Origin: Methylobacterium planeticum
Lineage (GTDB): Bacteria; Pseudomonadota; Alphaproteobacteria; Rhizobiales; Beijerinckiaceae
DNA: 64,000 bases
Direction: 5' to 3'
Assembly (NCBI RefSeq): GCF_008806345.1
Contig: NZ_VZZJ01000003.1
Span: 62,001-126,000 of the forward strand
Part shown: positions 55,674 through 64,000 of the stretch, in pieces
Layout: each line of letters opens with the position of its first letter
Position numbering within the stretch: position 1 is the first letter of the stretch
Program-made: the position numbers and the translations under genes
Notes under the pieces: generated by a model
What the model was told of the DNA's origin: nothing
Databases searched by the model: none
What the model saw: the letters and a program-made list of their open reading frames with translations, nothing else

Positions 55674-56830
55674 GCGCTGAGACCCGTGATCAGGCTGCGC
55701 AGAGCCGGTCCGATGTCGGGGAGCGGCAGGATGGCCTGGGCGAGGCCCGCCTTCGCGACGCTGCCGGGCATGCCCCAGACCGTGCTGGTGGCCTCGTCCT
55801 GGGCCAAGACGGCACCGCCGGCCTCGACGAGAGCGCGGGCGCCGTTGGTCCCGTCGGAGCCCATGCCGGTGAGGATCACCGAGAGGGTCGCCGGGCCGAA
55901 GATCGCGGCGGCATCCTGGAACAGGACGTCGACCGCGGGCCGGCAGAAATTCACCGCCGGGCCGTCGTCGAGGCGGATCGCGAGGTCGCGCCCGGCCGCG
56001 CCGACGAGGCGCATGTGGCGTCCGCCCGGGGCGACGTAGATCCGGCCCGGCAGGACCGGCTCGTCCGTCTTGCCCTCGCCCGCCGGGATGCCCGTGCGGG
56101 CCCCGAGATGCTCGGCGAAGACCGCGGTGAAGACCGGCGGCATGTGCTGGACGATCAGGACCGGAATCTTGCGGAGCGTCGGCGCGCCGATCTTCTCCAG
56201 CACCTCGCCGACGGCGCGCGGGCCCCCGGTCGAGGATCCGATCAGGAGCACGCGGGGCGTCGTGGCGCTTCGGGCCTTCGGCCGCAGGACGAGGGGCGCG
56301 GCGGGCCGCGGCTGGGCCGGAGCGGGCGCGGCGGCGGCGCCCGGAGCGGCGGGCGCGGGGCCGCGCCGGCGGGCGCGCGCCGCGCCGAAGACCCGGACGC
56401 GCTCGACGAGTTCGGCCCGGAAGGCGTCCGAGGTGGTGACGCCGCGGTTGCTCTCGGGCTTCGGGAGGTAGTCGACGGCGCCGAGCGCTAGGCATTTCAG
56501 GGAGATGTCCGCGTTGCGCGTAGTCAGCGTCGACATCATGACGACCTGGAGGCCGGGCGAGCGGGCGAGCATCAGGGGCAGCGCCTGCGTGCCGTCGAGC
56601 TCCGGCATGTCGATGTCGAGGAGCACCACGTCGGGGTCGTGCCGGCCCATCATCTCGACGGCGATCCGGCCGTTGGCGGCGGTGCCGACGACGTTGTAGC
56701 CGGCCTCGCCGATCCAGCGGGCAACGAGGCCGCGCACCACCGCGGAATCGTCGGCGATGAGCACCTTGATGCGCCCGGCCGCGCCGGCGGCGGTCCCGGA
56801 GGCGGGTGGATTGGCGGTCGCTGCCAGCAT
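55670..56830 (-). CDS. cheB: Chemotaxis response regulator protein-glutamate methylesterase CheB
   Basis: 386 residues from ATG 56830, preceded by AGGAC. Receiver domain (about 20-140) with DSAVVRGL and Asp in VVLLDIDMPELDG, an Ala/Pro-rich linker, then the methylesterase domain (about 195-380). The catalytic triad lies in LIGSSTGGPRAV (Ser), QHMPPVFT (His) and GMGSDGTNGA (Asp). It removes receptor methyl groups when phosphorylated by CheA. A 202-bp gap with a stem-loop separates it from cheY. Confidence 0.97.
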   Translation of the reverse strand: MLAATANPPASGTAAGAAGRIKVLIADDSAVVRGLVARWIGEAGYNVVGTAANGRIAVEMMGRHDPDVVLLDIDMPELDGTQALPLMLARSPGLQVVMMSTLTTRNADISLKCLALGAVDYLPKPESNRGVTTSDAFRAELVERVRVFGAARARRRGPAPAAPGAAAAPAPAQPRPAAPLVLRPKARSATTPRVLLIGSSTGGPRAVGEVLEKIGAPTLRKIPVLIVQHMPPVFTAVFAEHLGARTGIPAGEGKTDEPVLPGRIYVAPGGRHMRLVGAAGRDLAIRLDDGPAVNFCRPAVDVLFQDAAAIFGPATLSVILTGMGSDGTNGARALVEAGGAVLAQDEATSTVWGMPGSVAKAGLAQAILPLPDIGPALRSLITGLSA

Positions 56831-57032
56831 GTGTCCTACGCCTCGAATACGCGTCACCGAACCGGCGCCGGCCCATCCGGGCCCATCGACGCCGCTCCCA
56901 TCTGGGATTCTCCGGTCCCCTCCCGGCACGGCATCGGCCGGCGCGCGAAGGGACCGCATTCCTTATCGTCCCGGCCGGACGCGTGGGTGGCCGGATGTGG
57001 CGGCACCCGGCGCGACGCGGCGGGTGCGGGGT

Positions 57033-57413
57033 TCAGGCCGCGGTCGCCTCAGCCAGCCCGACCTGCTCGAGCTTGGCGGTGAGGATGTCGCGGTCGAAGG
57101 GCTTCATGATGTACTCGTCCGCCCCCGCGTGGAGGGCGCGGGCGATGGCGCCGACATCGTTCTCGGTGGTGCAGAACAAGACCTTCGGCTCCCCGCCCCC
57201 CGGCGCCTGACGGAGCGCCCGCAGGAAGGCGTAGCCGTCCATGTTCGGCATGTTCCAGTCGAGCAGGATGACGTCCGGCATCGCCGCGGAGCACTGCTCC
57301 ATGGCCTTGGCGCCGTCCTCGGCCTCGCTCACGGCGAGGTCGAGGTTCTCCAGGATGCGGCGCGCGACCTTCCGGATCACGGCGGAATCGTCGACGATGA
57401 GGCAGGTCTTCAT
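57033..57413 (-). CDS. cheY: Chemotaxis response regulator CheY
   Basis: 126 residues from ATG 57413 (MKTCLIVDDSAVIRKVARRI); an in-frame ATG at 57425 adds four residues. A stand-alone receiver: acidic pair DD, phospho-Asp in ILLDWNMPNMDGYAF, conserved Thr in LFCTTENDVG and Lys in IMKPFDRDIL. It carries the phosphoryl signal from CheA to the motor switch. It lies 22 bp after cheW. Confidence 0.95.
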   Translation of the reverse strand: MKTCLIVDDSAVIRKVARRILENLDLAVSEAEDGAKAMEQCSAAMPDVILLDWNMPNMDGYAFLRALRQAPGGGEPKVLFCTTENDVGAIARALHAGADEYIMKPFDRDILTAKLEQVGLAEATAA

Positions 57414-57435
57414 GGTGAGGCTCATGCGCTGGCGA

Positions 57436-57927
57436 TCAGGCCGCACTGGCGCCGAGACGCCCGGCCCCGAAGGCCAGAAGCGAATCGACGTCGAGGATGA
57501 CGAGGAGGCGTCCGTCGAGGCGGTGAACGCCGAGCGCGAGATCGCGCCAGCGCGCGTCGAGGTTGATCGGAACCGCCTCGTGGGTGTCGGCCCCGAGCTT
57601 GAGGACCTCGCCGACGCCGTCGACCACGAGGGCGAAGGTCTCGCCACCCTGCTCCAGGCCGATCGCCATCTTGTTGCCCTCGCCCTGAGCGGGCGCGAGG
57701 CCGAGGCGGCGGCGCAGGCAGAGCGCGGTGACGACCCGCCCGCGCAGGTTGAGGAGGCCGACGATCTCCGGCGGCGCGAGCGGCACCGGGGTGACGCCCG
57801 CCGGGATGAACACGTCGTGCACCCGGTTGATCGCCAGCCCGAACATCGTGTCGCCGACGAAGACGGTGACGAAATCGGAGGTGGTGCCCGCCTCCGCGGT
57901 GGCGTTGCTGTTGGCGGCCTGCATCAT
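57436..57927 (-). CDS. cheW: Chemotaxis coupling protein CheW
   Basis: 163 residues, a single CheW domain of two beta barrels (FVTVFVGDTMFGLAINRVHD, VPLAPPEIVGLLNLRGRVVT, LVVDGVGEVLKL). It bridges chemoreceptors and CheA. The 15-residue N-terminal extension is polar. It follows cheA by 25 bp. Confidence 0.95.
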   Translation of the reverse strand: MMQAANSNATAEAGTTSDFVTVFVGDTMFGLAINRVHDVFIPAGVTPVPLAPPEIVGLLNLRGRVVTALCLRRRLGLAPAQGEGNKMAIGLEQGGETFALVVDGVGEVLKLGADTHEAVPINLDARWRDLALGVHRLDGRLLVILDVDSLLAFGAGRLGASAA

Positions 57928-57952
57928 GGTGGGACTCCGGGGGATCGGGCGG

Positions 57953-60670
57953 TCAGGCGGCTTCGGCGAGGGTGACGGAGTTGATTTCGGCGAGGGCCGC
58001 GATCAGGCCGCTGCGATCGAACTTGGCGACGAGGTCGCTGATCGCGAGCGCGCGAGCCCGCTCCACGGCGTCGGCCCCGATCGAGCCCGACATCGCCACG
58101 ACGGGAAGGCGTGCGAGGCGCGGGTCGGCGCCGCGCATGGCGGACACGAGGTCGAAGCCGCTGCGGCCGGGCATCTCGAGATCGGTGACGACCACGTCGA
58201 TGCGGGGGTTGGACTGGAGCACGGCAAGGGCCTGCTCGGTGCTCGCGGCCGCGATCACCGCGTAGCCCGCGGCCTTGAGGACCGGGGTCAGCATGTCGCG
58301 GAAGAACGCGGAATCGTCGACGAGGAGCAGCGTGGCGCTGCGCTTATCGGCCTTGCGCGGCCCCCGCGCCCAGTCGTCGTAGGCGAGGGGCAGGAAGTGG
58401 GCGATGTTGATGATGTCGGTGGCGCGCCCGCGCAGGACCGCCGAGCCGATCAGGTCCGAGCGCTCGGCCGTGATCTCGATGTCGAGCCGATCCTCGACGA
58501 TGTCGACGATCTCGTCGACCACGAGGCCCATGGCGCGCTCGCCGTCCGAGAACACCACAAGGGCCTGGGTGCCCTCGGAACGGATGGTGATTGCCTCGTC
58601 GGCCGGCACCAGCGGCATCAGGCGGCCGCGGTACTGAATGAGGGGGCGCCCGCCGAGCCACTCGATCTTGGAGGCGTCGATCTCCTCGAGGCGGGTGACG
58701 AGGGAGAGCGGCACCGCCTTGTAGGTGTTGTTGCCGCCCTTGAAGACCAGCAGCGTCGCCTTGGCGTCGGCTGTCTCGGTCTCCTCGACCTCGGCATCGA
58801 TCGGGATCGCGCCGGTCTGCGAGCCCTGGCTGACTTGGCGCGCGACGCCGTTCGGATCGACGATGAGGACCACCGCTCCGTCGCCCAGGATGGTGTTGCC
58901 GGCAAACAGCGGGATGTGGCGCAGCTTCGAGGACATCGGCTTCACGACGATCTCCTCCGTGTGGAAGACCTCGTCGACGAGGATGCCGAAGCGCTGGCGC
59001 CCGACCTGGGCCACGACCACGAAGCCGGTCTCGGCCTCGGTGCCGTTGTCCTGGCCGAGGAGGCCCGTGAGGGTGACGATCGGCAGCAGCCGCTCGCGCA
59101 GCCGCAGCACCGGCGAGCCGTTGATGCGCTCGACGCGCTGGCCCGTGGTCTTGTCCACCCGCACCAGCTCCAGCACCGCGACCTGCGGCACCGCGAAGCG
59201 GTGGTCGCCGGCCTTGACGATCAGGGCGGCGACGATCGCGAGGGTGAGCGGGATCTTGATGGTGAAGGTGGTGCCGCGGCCGAGCTGCGTGTTGATGTCG
59301 ATGACGCCGCCGATGGTCTCGATGTTGGTCTTGACCACGTCCATGCCGACGCCGCGGCCGGAGACCGAGGTCACCGCCTTGGCGGTCGAGAAGCCGGCGT
59401 GGAAGATGAACTTGGCGACCTGCGCGTCGGTCATCTTCTCGATGTCGGCCTGGCTCGCCACGCCCCGCTCCACCGCCTTGCGGCGGATGGCGGAGAGGTC
59501 GAGGCCCTTGCCGTCGTCCGAGATCTCGATCGTGATCGTGCCGCCCTCGTGGTAGGCGGCGAGCCGGATCGTGCCCCGGGCCGGCTTGCCCGCGGCCTTG
59601 CGCTCGGCAGTCGACTCGATGCCGTGGTCGGCCGAGTTGCGGACCATGTGGGTGAGCGGGTCCTTGATGACCTCGAGCACCTGGCGGTCGAGCTCGGTCT
59701 CGGCCCCCTGCATGACCAGCTCGATCTGCTTGCCGAGTTCCGAGGAGAGGTCGCGCACCACGCGCGGCAGCTTCTGCCAGGCGTTGCCGATCGGCTGCAT
59801 GCGCGTCTTCATGACGCCTTCCTGCAGCTCGGCCGTGACGTGGCTGAGGCGCTGCAGCGGCACCTTGTAGCTTGTGTCGTCGTGACGGCGGGCGATCTCG
59901 AGCAGCTGGTTGCGGGTCAGCACCAGCTCGGACACCATCGTCATCAGGTGCTCGAGGGTGTCGACGTTCACCCGGATGGTCTGGACCTTGGCGATGCTGC
60001 CCTCGCCCTCGGAGGCCGGCGCATCGGCGGCCTTGGCGGCGGGAGCGGCGGCCGGGGGCGCGGGCTCCGGCATCGCGACGGGTTCCGGCTTCGCCACCGG
60101 AGCCGGCGCCGCGACGGCGGCCGGCAGGGCTGCGGGGGCCGGCATGGGCGGGGCTTCCGCCATCATCTCCTCGGGGCCGGGCGCGGCCAGGAAGGCGGCC
60201 TCGAGGTCCTCGAGCGACACCTCGCCGGGCTTCAGCTCGCGGGAGACGGGCTCGGGCAGGGTGATGAGCGGCGGCGGGGCGGGCGCTGCCGCGATCGGGG
60301 CGGAGGCCATGTGCTCGAGGGCGCCGATGAGGTCGTCGTCGGAGCCCGCCGGCTCGGAGCCCGTGGCTTCGAGGTCCGCCAGGATCGCCTTGAGGCGGTC
60401 GAGGGTCGACAGGATCAGGGTGACGGAGGGACCGCTCACCGGAAGCCCGTCGCGGAAGCGCCCCATCAGGGTCTCGGCGGCGTGCGCCAGCGCCTCCAGG
60501 CGCGGCAGCCCGAGGAAGCCGCAGGTGCCCTTGATGGTGTGGACGAGGCGGAAGATGTTGCGCAGGATCTGCTGGTTGTTTGGTTCCTGCTCGAACCGGA
60601 CCAGCTCGGTATCGACAGTGTCGAGATGCTCACTGCTCTCGGTCAGGAACTCACGCAGCAAGTCGTCCAT
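57953..60670 (-). CDS. cheA: Hybrid chemotaxis histidine kinase CheA with two CheW-like domains and a receiver
   Basis: 905 residues from ATG 60670. Domain order: HPt P1 (1-105) with phospho-His44 in VHTIKGTCGFLG; an Ala/Pro-rich linker (about 130-225); dimerisation P3 (about 225-300); ATPase P4 (about 300-475) with N-box DPLTHMVRNSADHGIE and GRGVGMDVVKTNI; a first CheW-like P5 (about 475-615). A second CheW-like segment (about 635-770; TYKAVPLSLVTRLEEIDASK) and a C-terminal receiver (about 780-895; Asp in VVVTDLEMPGRSGF) follow. It is thus a CheA-CheW-REC hybrid. First gene of the che unit. Confidence 0.97.
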   Translation of the reverse strand: MDDLLREFLTESSEHLDTVDTELVRFEQEPNNQQILRNIFRLVHTIKGTCGFLGLPRLEALAHAAETLMGRFRDGLPVSGPSVTLILSTLDRLKAILADLEATGSEPAGSDDDLIGALEHMASAPIAAAPAPPPLITLPEPVSRELKPGEVSLEDLEAAFLAAPGPEEMMAEAPPMPAPAALPAAVAAPAPVAKPEPVAMPEPAPPAAAPAAKAADAPASEGEGSIAKVQTIRVNVDTLEHLMTMVSELVLTRNQLLEIARRHDDTSYKVPLQRLSHVTAELQEGVMKTRMQPIGNAWQKLPRVVRDLSSELGKQIELVMQGAETELDRQVLEVIKDPLTHMVRNSADHGIESTAERKAAGKPARGTIRLAAYHEGGTITIEISDDGKGLDLSAIRRKAVERGVASQADIEKMTDAQVAKFIFHAGFSTAKAVTSVSGRGVGMDVVKTNIETIGGVIDINTQLGRGTTFTIKIPLTLAIVAALIVKAGDHRFAVPQVAVLELVRVDKTTGQRVERINGSPVLRLRERLLPIVTLTGLLGQDNGTEAETGFVVVAQVGRQRFGILVDEVFHTEEIVVKPMSSKLRHIPLFAGNTILGDGAVVLIVDPNGVARQVSQGSQTGAIPIDAEVEETETADAKATLLVFKGGNNTYKAVPLSLVTRLEEIDASKIEWLGGRPLIQYRGRLMPLVPADEAITIRSEGTQALVVFSDGERAMGLVVDEIVDIVEDRLDIEITAERSDLIGSAVLRGRATDIINIAHFLPLAYDDWARGPRKADKRSATLLLVDDSAFFRDMLTPVLKAAGYAVIAAASTEQALAVLQSNPRIDVVVTDLEMPGRSGFDLVSAMRGADPRLARLPVVAMSGSIGADAVERARALAISDLVAKFDRSGLIAALAEINSVTLAEAA

Positions 60671-60990
60671 GACAGGTTCTCGGTCCAGATCCGCACAAAG
60701 TCCGTGCTGATCCAACCTTGAACGGGATGGGTTAGGGAACCGTTGCCGGCCGATACTCCCGAACCTGAAAATCCGGGAATATCGAGAGCGTTTCCACGTG
60801 TTTACCAGACCGGGCGCTGGGCGATTTCAGCCCGCACGCGATCCTGCACGGACAACGTCCGACCGCCGCGCCGACCCCGCCCGCCTGCGGAGGAGCCGCC
60901 GGGCCGGCTGGCCCGGGCCCCGCCGCACGGCGTGAACGAAATCGGCTCAGCCGACGGCCGGGGCCTGCCCGGACAGCGGTCCTTCGAGCT
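60671..60990. other. Intergenic region, 320 bp
   Basis: Upstream of cheA and downstream of chpT, both leftward. It should hold the cheA promoter. It contains CCGGGCC-ggct-GGCCCGG (60899-60916), a 7-bp stem without T-run that may mark the chpT 3' end. No coding sequence supported. Confidence 0.55.
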
Positions 60991-61728
60991 TCAGGCGAGC
61001 GCGGTGTCGCTCGGCTCGCTGTCGGAGGGACGGGCGTCCTCTGTCGTCGCCGGGGCAGCTCCTGGCGCCGCCGGCTCGGCCGCGGCGGCGGTGGGCTCCG
61101 CCCGGATCGTCACCTCGTCGCCCTCGATCGAGAAGCGCACGTCCATGGCGGCGGCGCGGGCGACCAAGCCCGCATAGTAGGCCAGGATCCCGTGGGCGTC
61201 GACGGAGCCGCTCTCGGGCGTGCCGGCGAGCAGGTCCTCGACGTGGGACGGGATGCGGGCGTGCGAGCCCTTGGACTTCAGGACGAGGAGCGGGGCATCG
61301 CCGTCGCCGCTCACCTTCACGTCGATCAGGCCCCCGCGCGGGATCGCGCTCGTGGCGATCATCACCAGGTTGAGCAGGAGCTTGACCTTGTTCTTCGGGA
61401 ACAGGGCCTGGGGCGCGCTCCAGGTCAGCTGGGTCTTCTCGTCGGAGAACATGCCGCGCGAGACCTTCTCGGCATCGGCGAGGTCGATCGAGGCGCCGGC
61501 CGATCCCGCGGCCCCGAAGGCGATGCGGGCGAATTGCAGGCGGGCCGAGGCCTGACGCGCGCTCTTGCGGATCAGGTCGAGGGCGAATTCGCGCATGGAG
61601 GCGTCGTTGTCGTCCTCCAGCACCTCGAGTCCGTTCACGATCGCGCCCACCGGGCTGATCACGTCGTGGCAGACGCGGGAGCACAGCAGGGCGGAGAGAT
61701 CGAGGGCGTCGAGGTTCACGGTGGTCAT
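60991..61728 (-). CDS. chpT: Histidine phosphotransferase ChpT
   Basis: 245 residues from ATG 61728. The phospho-acceptor His21 sits in LCSRVCHDVISPVGAIVNGL, the signature of ChpT; a degenerate HATPase-like domain follows (about 80-210). ChpT relays phosphate from CckA to CtrA and CpdR at the centre of alphaproteobacterial cell-cycle control. The C-terminal 35 residues are Ala/Pro/Glu rich. It lies upstream of cheA in the same direction, as in many Rhizobiales. Confidence 0.95.
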   Translation of the reverse strand: MTTVNLDALDLSALLCSRVCHDVISPVGAIVNGLEVLEDDNDASMREFALDLIRKSARQASARLQFARIAFGAAGSAGASIDLADAEKVSRGMFSDEKTQLTWSAPQALFPKNKVKLLLNLVMIATSAIPRGGLIDVKVSGDGDAPLLVLKSKGSHARIPSHVEDLLAGTPESGSVDAHGILAYYAGLVARAAAMDVRFSIEGDEVTIRAEPTAAAAEPAAPGAAPATTEDARPSDSEPSDTALA

Positions 61729-61882
61729 GGCGCGCTCCGCGCGAGGTTCATCGGAGATAGCTGTGGCCGCATCCGCGACGGCCGCTCCGGCACGGATAGA
61801 CGCCGCGTCCTGCTTTGAAAAGCTTTCGGGACCGTTCCGTGTCCGGGTCGACAATCCCGGAGGCCTCGGGCATGACGACCGG

Positions 61883-62770
61883 ATGACACTCTCGGAGACG
61901 CAGCGCGATCGCATCGCCGCGACCCTGGCGGGGATCGCCTGCGAGGCCGGAGAGATCCTGCGCGCCCACCATGGCGGCGATTGCCCGCACGTCATCAAGC
62001 CCGACGGATCACCCTCCAGCGTGGCCGACCTGCAGGCCGAGCAGCTGATCCTCTCGGCCCTCGCCCAGGCCTGCCCGGGCATCCCGGTCGTGGCCGAGGA
62101 GACCTGCCACAACGTGCCGCCGGCCGACCTGTTCTTCCTGGTCGATCCCCTCGACGGCACGCGCGACTTCCTGGCCGGCAATCCGGAATACTCGGTCAAT
62201 ATCGGGCTGGTGGAGGGCAACCGCCCGGTCGCGGCGGCCCTCGCGGCCCCCGGTGTCGCCCGGGTCTGGTTTGCCGGCACGAGCGCCTTCGAGGCGCCGA
62301 TCCGGGCGGGCCGCGTCGAGGCCGCCCACCCCATCCATGCCCGCCAGGCGCCGCCCGCGGGCCTCGTCGCCCTGGTCAGCCGCCGGCACGGCGACAGCGA
62401 GACCGAGGCCTGTCTCGCCGGCCTGCCGATCGAGTCGCGCCGCGGCGCGGCCTCGGCCCTGAAGTTCTGCCTGATCGCCTCCGGCGAGGCCGACATCTAC
62501 GTGCGCTGCGGCCCGACCATGGAGTGGGATACCGCGGCGGGCGACCACGTACTGACGGTCGCGGGAGGCTGCGTCGTGGCACCGACCGGCCGGCCGATGG
62601 TCTACGGGCGCCACGCCCTTTCCTACCGCAACGGCCCCTTCGCGGCGCTCGGCGACCCGGCCTACCTCGATCGCCTCGACCTGCCGGACCGGGGGCCGCT
62701 GATGCGCCCGCAGGGCGAGGTGCTCGCGGAGTTGCACCCGGCCGTCAATCCGGAGCCGTCGCCTCGGTGA
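61883..62770 (+). CDS. cysQ: 3'(2'),5'-bisphosphate nucleotidase CysQ
   Basis: 295 residues from ATG 61883. Inositol-monophosphatase fold; metal sites are in VVAEETCH and LVDPLDGTRDFLAGNPEYSV, and the late WDTAAGDHVLTVAGG block. CysQ hydrolyses PAP/PAPS, protecting sulfate assimilation and RNA turnover. Divergent from chpT. Its last 26 bases overlap the convergent YHS gene. Confidence 0.95.
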   Translation: MTLSETQRDRIAATLAGIACEAGEILRAHHGGDCPHVIKPDGSPSSVADLQAEQLILSALAQACPGIPVVAEETCHNVPPADLFFLVDPLDGTRDFLAGNPEYSVNIGLVEGNRPVAAALAAPGVARVWFAGTSAFEAPIRAGRVEAAHPIHARQAPPAGLVALVSRRHGDSETEACLAGLPIESRRGAASALKFCLIASGEADIYVRCGPTMEWDTAAGDHVLTVAGGCVVAPTGRPMVYGRHALSYRNGPFAALGDPAYLDRLDLPDRGPLMRPQGEVLAELHPAVNPEPSPR

Positions 62771-63284
62771 GGGTGCGCAGGTCCGGCCAGCGGGCCTCGG
62801 CCCGCCCCGCGAGGTCCGGCCCGGCGAGCGCCCGCCGCTCCGGATCCCGGAACAGGTAGAGCCGCTCGCCGATCAGCGCGAACACGAGCGGGTCGGCATC
62901 GACGAGCCGGCCCTCGACCATCCCGACCGGATCGTAGCCGCCGAGGCGCGGCGCGTAGGTCTCGGGATCGCGCCGGAAGGCTTCCCGGTTCGCCGCGCTG
63001 GCGAACCGCCAGACCCGCCCGCGCCACGACAGCTCGTAGGCGGCCCGGCCGGAGGTCGGCCCGCCGGGCAGGAAGTAGCTGACGGCGTCGAAGCCGCGCA
63101 GGGCCAGGAGATCGGCGGCGGGCAGCGTGTCGCGTCTGGCTCCGGGCCGAACGGCATCGGGCGGGCCCTGCGCCTCGGCGCGGGACGCCGACGGGAGCGG
63201 CCCAGGAGCGGTGCCGAGCACGAATCCGGCGAAGAGCGCGAGCGCGGGCGCCATCCGGATGCGTTGTCGAAGCGTTAACCACAT
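62745..63284 (-). CDS. Secreted YHS-domain protein
   Basis: 179 residues from ATG 63284. Signal peptide APALALFAGFVLGTAPGPLP. The YHS domain (about 55-115) reads LRGFDAVSYFLPGGPTSGRA through SAANREAFRRDPETYAPRLGG. Such proteins are periplasmic and may bind metal; the usual YHS Cys is not present here (the motif is FDAVSYF). The 3' end overlaps cysQ. Divergent from the eipA-like gene. Function unknown. Confidence 0.85.
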   Translation of the reverse strand: MWLTLRQRIRMAPALALFAGFVLGTAPGPLPSASRAEAQGPPDAVRPGARRDTLPAADLLALRGFDAVSYFLPGGPTSGRAAYELSWRGRVWRFASAANREAFRRDPETYAPRLGGYDPVGMVEGRLVDADPLVFALIGERLYLFRDPERRALAGPDLAGRAEARWPDLRTLTEATAPD

Positions 63285-63538
63285 CTTGCGAAAGTCCGTG
63301 TCAGGCTCGCCGAATCGCCGTCGCGGCGGGGCCGGACCGGCGAGGCCGCCTTCGAGCGCACCGCCGGCCGCAATGCAATCCCGGGACCCCGCAGACCGCG
63401 CGGCTCGGGCCCGGGATGCGGTGTCCGGGAACCGGATGCCGCCGCCGCGCCGGGACGCGGCCCACACGTCGCCCGGGCGCAGGGCCCGGACGGACCGCAC
63501 GATCGCCTCGGAGAGCCCGACGCGGGCGAGGAGGAACG

Positions 63539-64000
63539 ATGTCGAGGATTCAAGGTCCCCACCACCGCGCCGCAGCCCGGCGCCGCACTGTCCCGGCCGC
63601 CCTTGCGGCCGTACTCGCCCTCGCGGCGATGCTCGCCTTCGGCGGCGTCGGCGCGACGCTGGCGCGCCCCGGCGACGATCCGGGCAACCCGGATTCGTTC
63701 CGGCCCTCGGAGATCGTCGATTCCGGCCACCGCTTCTTCGGCTCGGTCTCCCGCGGCCTCGCCCTCACGGTGCAGGAGGCAACCCGGCGCTGGGGCGAGC
63801 CCAACGGCTACATCCTGGGGCAGGAAGCCTCCGGCGCGATCGTGGGCGGCCTGCGCTACGGCGAGGGGACCCTCTACACGCGCAACGCCGGCCAGCGGCG
63901 CGTCTACTGGCAGGGGCCGACCCTCGGCTTCGACGTCGGCGGCGAGGGCGCCCGCACGATGATGCTCGTCTACAACCTGTCCGCGGTCGAGGATCTGTAC
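63539..64000 (+). CDS. DUF1134/EipA-family envelope protein (3' part outside the window)
   Basis: 154 codons present from ATG 63539, preceded by GGAGGAACG. Signal sequence AALAAVLALAAMLAFGGVGA ending ATLA. The mature domain matches DUF1134: EIVDSGHRFFGSVSRGLALT, GYILGQEASGAIVGGLRYGE, RRVYWQGPTLGFDVGG and MMLVYNL. In Brucella and Caulobacter the family (EipA) supports envelope integrity and is under CtrA control. Periplasmic. Truncated by the window edge. Confidence 0.92.
   Translation, partial: MSRIQGPHHRAAARRRTVPAALAAVLALAAMLAFGGVGATLARPGDDPGNPDSFRPSEIVDSGHRFFGSVSRGLALTVQEATRRWGEPNGYILGQEASGAIVGGLRYGEGTLYTRNAGQRRVYWQGPTLGFDVGGEGARTMMLVYNLSAVEDLY

Noticed and set aside
57728..60721. 997-codon plus-strand open frame over cheA and cheW
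   Set aside because: Shadow of two well-supported minus-strand genes; composition is Arg/Gly/Asp-rich and no domain is seen.

Overview
The window reads as chromosomal DNA from a GC-rich alphaproteobacterium of the Hyphomicrobiales, most likely Methylobacterium or a close relative. The evidence is the gene content and order: plsX, DUF177 and the cytochrome bc1 chaperone next to bamE; glyA-nrdR-ribD-ribE-ribH-nusB-thiL; amiC-mrcA; fliI and fliJ divergent from ctrA; and cheA next to chpT. HWE-type histidine kinase and EipA/DUF1134 families fit the same group. The genus is an inference; the class is well supported. Apart from one long glycosyltransferase gene, base composition is uniformly high in GC. 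I see no rRNA, tRNA, CRISPR array or intact insertion sequence.

Layout. 1-11.2 kb: envelope and energy housekeeping (plsX, bc1 assembly factor, bamE), then a HAD phosphatase, an HWE sensor kinase, an Old Yellow Enzyme, a PAS-HTH regulator and a potassium-independent proton-pumping pyrophosphatase. 11.2-17.1 kb: leftward riboflavin/one-carbon block (glyA, nrdR, ribD, ribE, ribH, nusB, thiL) with a strong terminator after glyA. 17.3-24.5 kb: an L,D-transpeptidase, then a rightward putative copper-acquisition set (DUF2946 protein, YcnI-PCuAC fusion, TonB-dependent receptor) and an acyltransferase. 24.5-28.4 kb: amiC and mrcA for peptidoglycan.

28.5-45.9 kb is a surface-polysaccharide region: an ABC export permease, four dTDP-L-rhamnose genes, three genes for GDP-mannose and GDP-6-deoxyhexose (probably GDP-D-rhamnose), a large AT-rich glycosyltransferase, a type I secretion ABC/HlyD pair, and the ATPase and KpsE-like subunit of the polysaccharide exporter. 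The exporter's permease lies about 14 kb from its ATPase, with the sugar genes and the type I pair between them.

45.9-64 kb: small stress/envelope proteins, then flagellar export (flhA, fliI, fliJ), the cell-cycle regulator ctrA, a chemotaxis operon (cheA-cheW-cheY-cheB-cheR) and the CtrA phosphotransferase chpT, followed by cysQ, a YHS-domain protein and the start of an eipA-like gene. Motility, chemotaxis and CtrA control are thus physically joined, and a CtrA-like site lies just ahead of flhA. Between flhA and fliJ is an uncharacterised pair, an AbiEii/DUF6036-like nucleotidyltransferase overlapping a small partner. This is the best candidate here for an undescribed toxin-antitoxin or defence module.
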